DNA from: Peptococcaceae bacterium
Lineage (GTDB): Bacteria; Bacillota; Dehalobacteriia; UBA4068; UBA4997
Reading direction: 5' to 3'
DNA: 7,403 nucleotides
NCBI GenBank assembly: GCA_019421315.1
Contig: JAHZFN010000124.1
Span: 2,627 to 10,029 of the forward strand
The translations under genes were made by a program, and so were the position numbers. Under the pieces are notes generated by a model. The model was not told the origin of the DNA. It saw only the letters and a list, made by a program, of their open reading frames with translations, and ran no database searches. Positions 5,574 through 7,403 of this stretch are shown here, piece by piece (the stretch's first letter is position 1; each line of letters starts with the position of its first letter).

Positions 5574-6539
5574 AGAAGTAATTTCAATATCAGTGTAGTA
5601 ATGGTGCAGAATTTGCTTGTAATCGGCGCCCGCTTTCGCCATGCCGTTGGCGCCGTGCTGACAAAGCCCCACGCCATGCCCAAAGCCTTTGACGGTTATC
5701 AAATAACCGTTTTCGTCTGCCAGCCACTGAAAATCGGTGGAATTCAAACCCAAAGCCGTGCGCACCGCCGAGCCTTTCCACTGCTTTTCGCCGCAGGTCA
5801 CGGTTTTCACTCTGCCGCTTTCGGCGGTTTCGGTAATTTTCAAATTTGCCAGTTCCTCGCAGGAAATTCCCAGCTTCGCCGCCATTTCCGCTTTGGTATA
5901 ATAAACATGGGAGAGATATTTGGGGGCATCGGTGTCCCAGTAACAGCTGACGGACTGCAAAGCCGGAACCTCGCTCTGCCAATAATCGGCGGCATTTTCC
6001 GTTTTGCCGCCGCAGGTTGAACAAAAGGTGGGCGAAACCACAGCTCCGTCATATGTAATCACCTCACCTGCCGTTGCCGTAACAGCGGCTCGGATTTTCT
6101 TTTCCTTTTCCGCAAACTGTTCGCCCCAGTTTTCCCGCCTTTTGTTTTCGTCAACATACGCCTGGCAATGAGCGAAATCATCACAGATGTCGGCGTCGCC
6201 GCTGTGAACTGCGGCGCCGGCGCCGTAGGGCTGCGGCATTCTTTTCAGGATATAGCTTCTGGCGGCAACAGCCTGCGCCTTCAAAGCCTCCTCGTCAAAA
6301 TCCGCCGGCATTTCCCCCGCCAAAACGCCGACCACGGCCTCCTCTAAGGGAACCGTGTCAACACTGTCCGCCGATGTCCGAAAAATCCGCACATCGGGGT
6401 TTGCCTGCAGCTCCAACTGCTGCTCTTCCTCCTCCCTGATCATAAAAACCGACGCCGTCAGCAAAAAAAACGCCACAAAAACCACCAGCAACGCAAAGGA
6501 AACCGCCGCTTTCAGCCCCGAAAAATTTTTCCCGGTCAA
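5547..6539 (-). CDS. spoIID: Stage II sporulation protein D (SpoIID), lytic transglycosylase
   Basis: Membrane-anchored enzyme that cuts septal peptidoglycan glycan strands so the mother cell can engulf the forespore, working with SpoIIM and SpoIIP. Taking a TTG start at 6539 gives 330 residues: a transmembrane helix at about 12-33, an acidic linker, then the SpoIID domain with VVGVLAGEMPADF (catalytic E76), EALKAQAVAARSY, CSTCGGKTENA (C173, C176) and GFGHGVGLCQHGANGMA. H112, C119, H124 and C125 match the H/C/H-C zinc ligand pattern described for the Clostridioides difficile enzyme. The frame extends to a TTG at 6593, but that has no ribosome site, whereas GGGGTGA (6551-6545) lies 5 bases from 6539. 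An AATACAAT sigma-E-like -10 at 6582-6575 also favours the shorter form. The C-terminus carries a 14-bp duplication. The gene implies an endospore former. Confidence 0.95.
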   Translation of the reverse strand: MTGKNFSGLKAAVSFALLVVFVAFFLLTASVFMIREEEEQQLELQANPDVRIFRTSADSVDTVPLEEAVVGVLAGEMPADFDEEALKAQAVAARSYILKRMPQPYGAGAAVHSGDADICDDFAHCQAYVDENKRRENWGEQFAEKEKKIRAAVTATAGEVITYDGAVVSPTFCSTCGGKTENAADYWQSEVPALQSVSCYWDTDAPKYLSHVYYTKAEMAAKLGISCEELANLKITETAESGRVKTVTCGEKQWKGSAVRTALGLNSTDFQWLADENGYLITVKGFGHGVGLCQHGANGMAKAGADYKQILHHYYTDIEITSIDKLKLIS

Positions 6540-6544
6540 CAGTA

Positions 6545-6551
6545 TCACCCC
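6545..6551 (-). promoter_or_regulatory. Ribosome binding site setting the spoIID start
   Basis: Minus strand GGGGTGA, 5 bases before TTG at 6539. It is the only good Shine-Dalgarno match near the 5' end of spoIID, so it decides for the TTG start at 6539 over the longer frame starting at 6593. Confidence 0.7.
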
Positions 6552-6574
6552 ACAAATTTTTTTAGATTTGCCAA

Positions 6575-6582
6575 ATTGTATT
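6575..6582 (-). promoter_or_regulatory. Sigma-E-like -10 element of spoIID
   Basis: Minus strand AATACAAT matches 7 of 8 bases of the mother-cell sigma-E -10 (CATACAAT), placed to start transcription near 6568, about 30 bases before the preferred start. spoIID is a known sigma-E gene in Bacillus. No good sigma-E -35 is visible at the expected spacing, so the call is tentative. Confidence 0.45.
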
Positions 6583-6593
6583 TTTCTCTGCAA

Positions 6594-6643
6594 TTTGCAA
6601 ACGCTTTAAAGAATTTTGTCAGCCTTTGCAAACCGCTCTTTAA
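6594..6643. repeat. Imperfect direct repeat upstream of spoIID
   Basis: TTTGCAAACGCTTTAAAG (6594-6611) and TTTGCAAACCGCTCTTTAA (6625-6643) are near copies, the second with extra C bases, spaced 31 bases. They lie just upstream of the spoIID -10 and could be a regulator site; no known motif is recognised. Confidence 0.45.
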
Positions 6644-6693
6644 TATTAATATACAAGCCGTTAAAAATTTATGAATTATTTGCAAAAAATATC

Positions 6694-6722
6694 TTGACAT
6701 TAACTGTACTATGGTGTATCAT
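6694..6722 (+). promoter_or_regulatory. Strong sigma-A promoter overlapping an operator
   Basis: TTGACA (6694-6699), 17 bases, TATCAT (6717-6722): 11 of 12 consensus bases. It points rightward, away from spoIID. The -10 lies inside the palindrome GTGTATCATACAC (6714-6726), so a bound protein would block it. No convincing gene follows. Confidence 0.75.
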
Positions 6723-6767
6723 ACACTTAACAACCGTATTAACACATATGATACAGTTAGTACAGTT
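6702..6767. repeat. Large inverted repeat and palindromic operator
   Basis: The left arm (AACTGTACTA, TGG, TGTATCAT, 6702-6722) matches the reverse complement of 6748-6767 (AACTGTACTA, AC, TGTATCAT) at 18 positions with only a small internal difference, arms 25 bases apart. Nested inside is the perfect palindrome GTGTATCATACAC (6714-6726). Sites of this GTGTAT-N-ATACAC type are known for YtrA-class GntR repressors in Bacillota; that the site is bound by such a protein is inference, and no such gene is in the window. Confidence 0.7.
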
Positions 6768-6840
6768 CATACAGTTAAGGCAAAGCGACAATACAGTTTA
6801 TGACGATATGCCGTTTCCGCCAAAGCTGTTTGGGGATTAA
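6748..6840 (+). CDS. Possible 30-residue peptide behind the orphan promoter
   Basis: The first ATG after the promoter at 6694-6722 opens a 30-codon frame beginning MIQLVQFIQLRQSDN and ending PKLFGD before TAA. There is no Shine-Dalgarno sequence (the preceding bases are GTATTAACACAT), and the first ten codons are made of the TACAGTT repeat units, so the sequence is explained as well by operator repeats as by coding. No family is recognised. It could also be the remnant of a lost gene. Confidence 0.2.
   Translation: MIQLVQFIQLRQSDNTVYDDMPFPPKLFGD
6751..6800. repeat. Direct repeats of TACAGTT
   Basis: TACAGTT at 6752-6758, 6761-6767, 6770-6776 and 6792-6798; the first three are spaced exactly 9 bases. 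An inverted copy lies in the promoter spacer (AACTGTA, 6702-6708). Regular spacing of a short motif around a promoter suggests cooperative protein binding. Confidence 0.6.
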
Positions 6841-7089
6841 GAAGTTGTCCCCGTAATTGAAAAAAATTAAAAGGTTTGTGAGCTTGGCAAAACAAAATGT
6901 GTTTTTGCCCTGTGTGGTGTATAGTGCCTTTTAATTATATTCAATTTTATATTCAATCCTTTAAAACTGCGTTTCGGTTCCGTTGGTGAGCAAACGCCAG
7001 ACCTCACAACGCCGCACAAGGCTTTGGCAGGACAGTGAACGGACAGCGGGAAGTTTTTTTTGCAGAGTGCGTCTTAAAAAAACAAATAC

Positions 7090-7125
7090 AAACAACATAA
7101 CAAACAACATAACAAACAATCAAAC
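7090..7125. repeat. 12-bp tandem repeat
   Basis: AAACAACATAAC at 7090-7101 and 7102-7113 are exact copies, followed by a partial copy AAACAATCAAAC (7114-7125). Confidence 0.8.
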
Positions 7126-7202
7126 CTTTTTTCACAACACTCCCGCCTCGGCAAAAACAGCTTCTTTCGTATTTCGTCGCCAAACCCAAAACCTAAGCGA
7201 CA

Positions 7203-7219
7203 TTGCGCAATTTGCGCAA
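7203..7219. repeat. Duplicated TTGCGCAA palindrome
   Basis: The 8-bp palindrome TTGCGCAA occurs at 7203-7210 and 7212-7219, separated by a single T. It could be a protein binding site or part of a folded repeat element. Confidence 0.6.
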
Positions 7220-7256
7220 AGGGGTTTGTCAGTCAAAAGCATTATCTTTGTGATAG

Positions 7257-7286
7257 CCTGCGGCATTTGCCAAAAAATGCCGCAGG
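7257..7286. repeat. Perfect 12-bp hairpin without T run
   Basis: CCTGCGGCATTT (7257-7268) pairs perfectly with AAATGCCGCAGG (7275-7286) around the loop GCCAAA. Neither strand has a T run directly after it, so it is not a normal intrinsic terminator; a structured repeat element or part of a small RNA is more likely. Confidence 0.75.
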
Positions 7287-7403
7287 GGAAACGCCTTTTG
7301 AGTTACCAACGGCAACCGACCGCCGTGCAGAGTTTGACGGCAAACGCACTTCTGAAAAATGTGGTAGCGCATAGCAAACAACAAACTTCAAACAGTTGAC
7401 AGT

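Larger units (their letters stand above)
6841..7403. other. Region without a convincing gene, repeat-rich
   Basis: No reading frame here has a ribosome site together with protein-like composition. Frames on both strands give Cys-, Asn- or Gln-rich sequence without recognisable domains. No tRNA, rRNA, tmRNA or RNase P signature was seen. The stretch holds a 12-bp tandem repeat, a duplicated TTGCGCAA palindrome and a perfect 12-bp hairpin, and may be a dispersed intergenic repeat or a decayed mobile element. An open frame without a start enters from the right edge on the minus strand and stops near 7249; it overlaps the hairpin and looks like noise. Confidence 0.5.

Noticed and set aside
6616..6840. 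A 74-codon frame starting at TTG upstream of the orphan promoter
   Set aside because: It would be read through the promoter and operator repeats and has no ribosome site; only the 30-codon part after the promoter is worth keeping as a possibility.
7090..7125. CRISPR-like array
   Set aside because: The 12-bp units are directly adjacent with no unique spacers, so this is a simple tandem repeat.
6983..7399. A 138-codon + strand frame in the right-end region
   Set aside because: No ribosome site, Gln/Asn/Thr-rich translation through a tandem repeat and a perfect hairpin, no domain recognised.

Overview
The window looks like chromosomal DNA of an anaerobic, endospore-forming Bacillota, probably a member of Clostridia or a sporulating Negativicutes relative. 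The grounds are a clear spoIID gene, a dapF gene (diaminopimelate-type peptidoglycan), purine-rich Shine-Dalgarno sites, coding DNA of moderate GC, very AT-rich gaps and classical hairpin/T-run terminators. Genus cannot be fixed from the sequence alone.

Layout. Positions 2-154 hold the 3' end of a cysteine-rich gene that enters from the left. At 242-1051 is a lipoprotein with a DUF4825-like domain, closed by a strong terminator (1085-1118). A 16-bp tandem repeat lies in the gap before a tight two-gene operon: an HdrB-like (CCG/cysteine-rich domain) protein that has lost most of its cluster cysteines (1306-2034), and 18 bases later a cysteine-rich class I SAM-dependent methyltransferase (2053-2796) that resembles the DVU_1556/TrsM family. 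A bidirectional terminator (2826-2858) separates this rightward half from a leftward half.

The leftward (minus-strand) genes, in order of transcription, are spoIID (6539-5547), an XRE-type small regulator (5179-4904), dapF (4771-3938) and a patatin-like phospholipase (3796-2885). They are separated by 130-370 base gaps, so they are probably not one tight operon. spoIID and dapF both concern the cell wall: DapF makes meso-diaminopimelate for lysine and peptidoglycan, and SpoIID trims septal peptidoglycan during engulfment. A full consensus promoter and a second weaker one lie upstream of the XRE gene.

The right end (6594-7403) has no convincing gene. It holds a good sigma-A promoter (6694-6722) embedded in a dense cluster of inverted and direct repeats that looks like an operator, followed only by a possible 30-codon reading frame. 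Beyond it is repeat-rich DNA with a perfect 12-bp stem, a duplicated TTGCGCAA palindrome and a 12-bp tandem repeat.

The two places most worth following up are the degenerate HdrB-like/methyltransferase pair, which may be an uncharacterised redox or thiol-modification cassette, and the orphan operator-promoter near 6700-6800.
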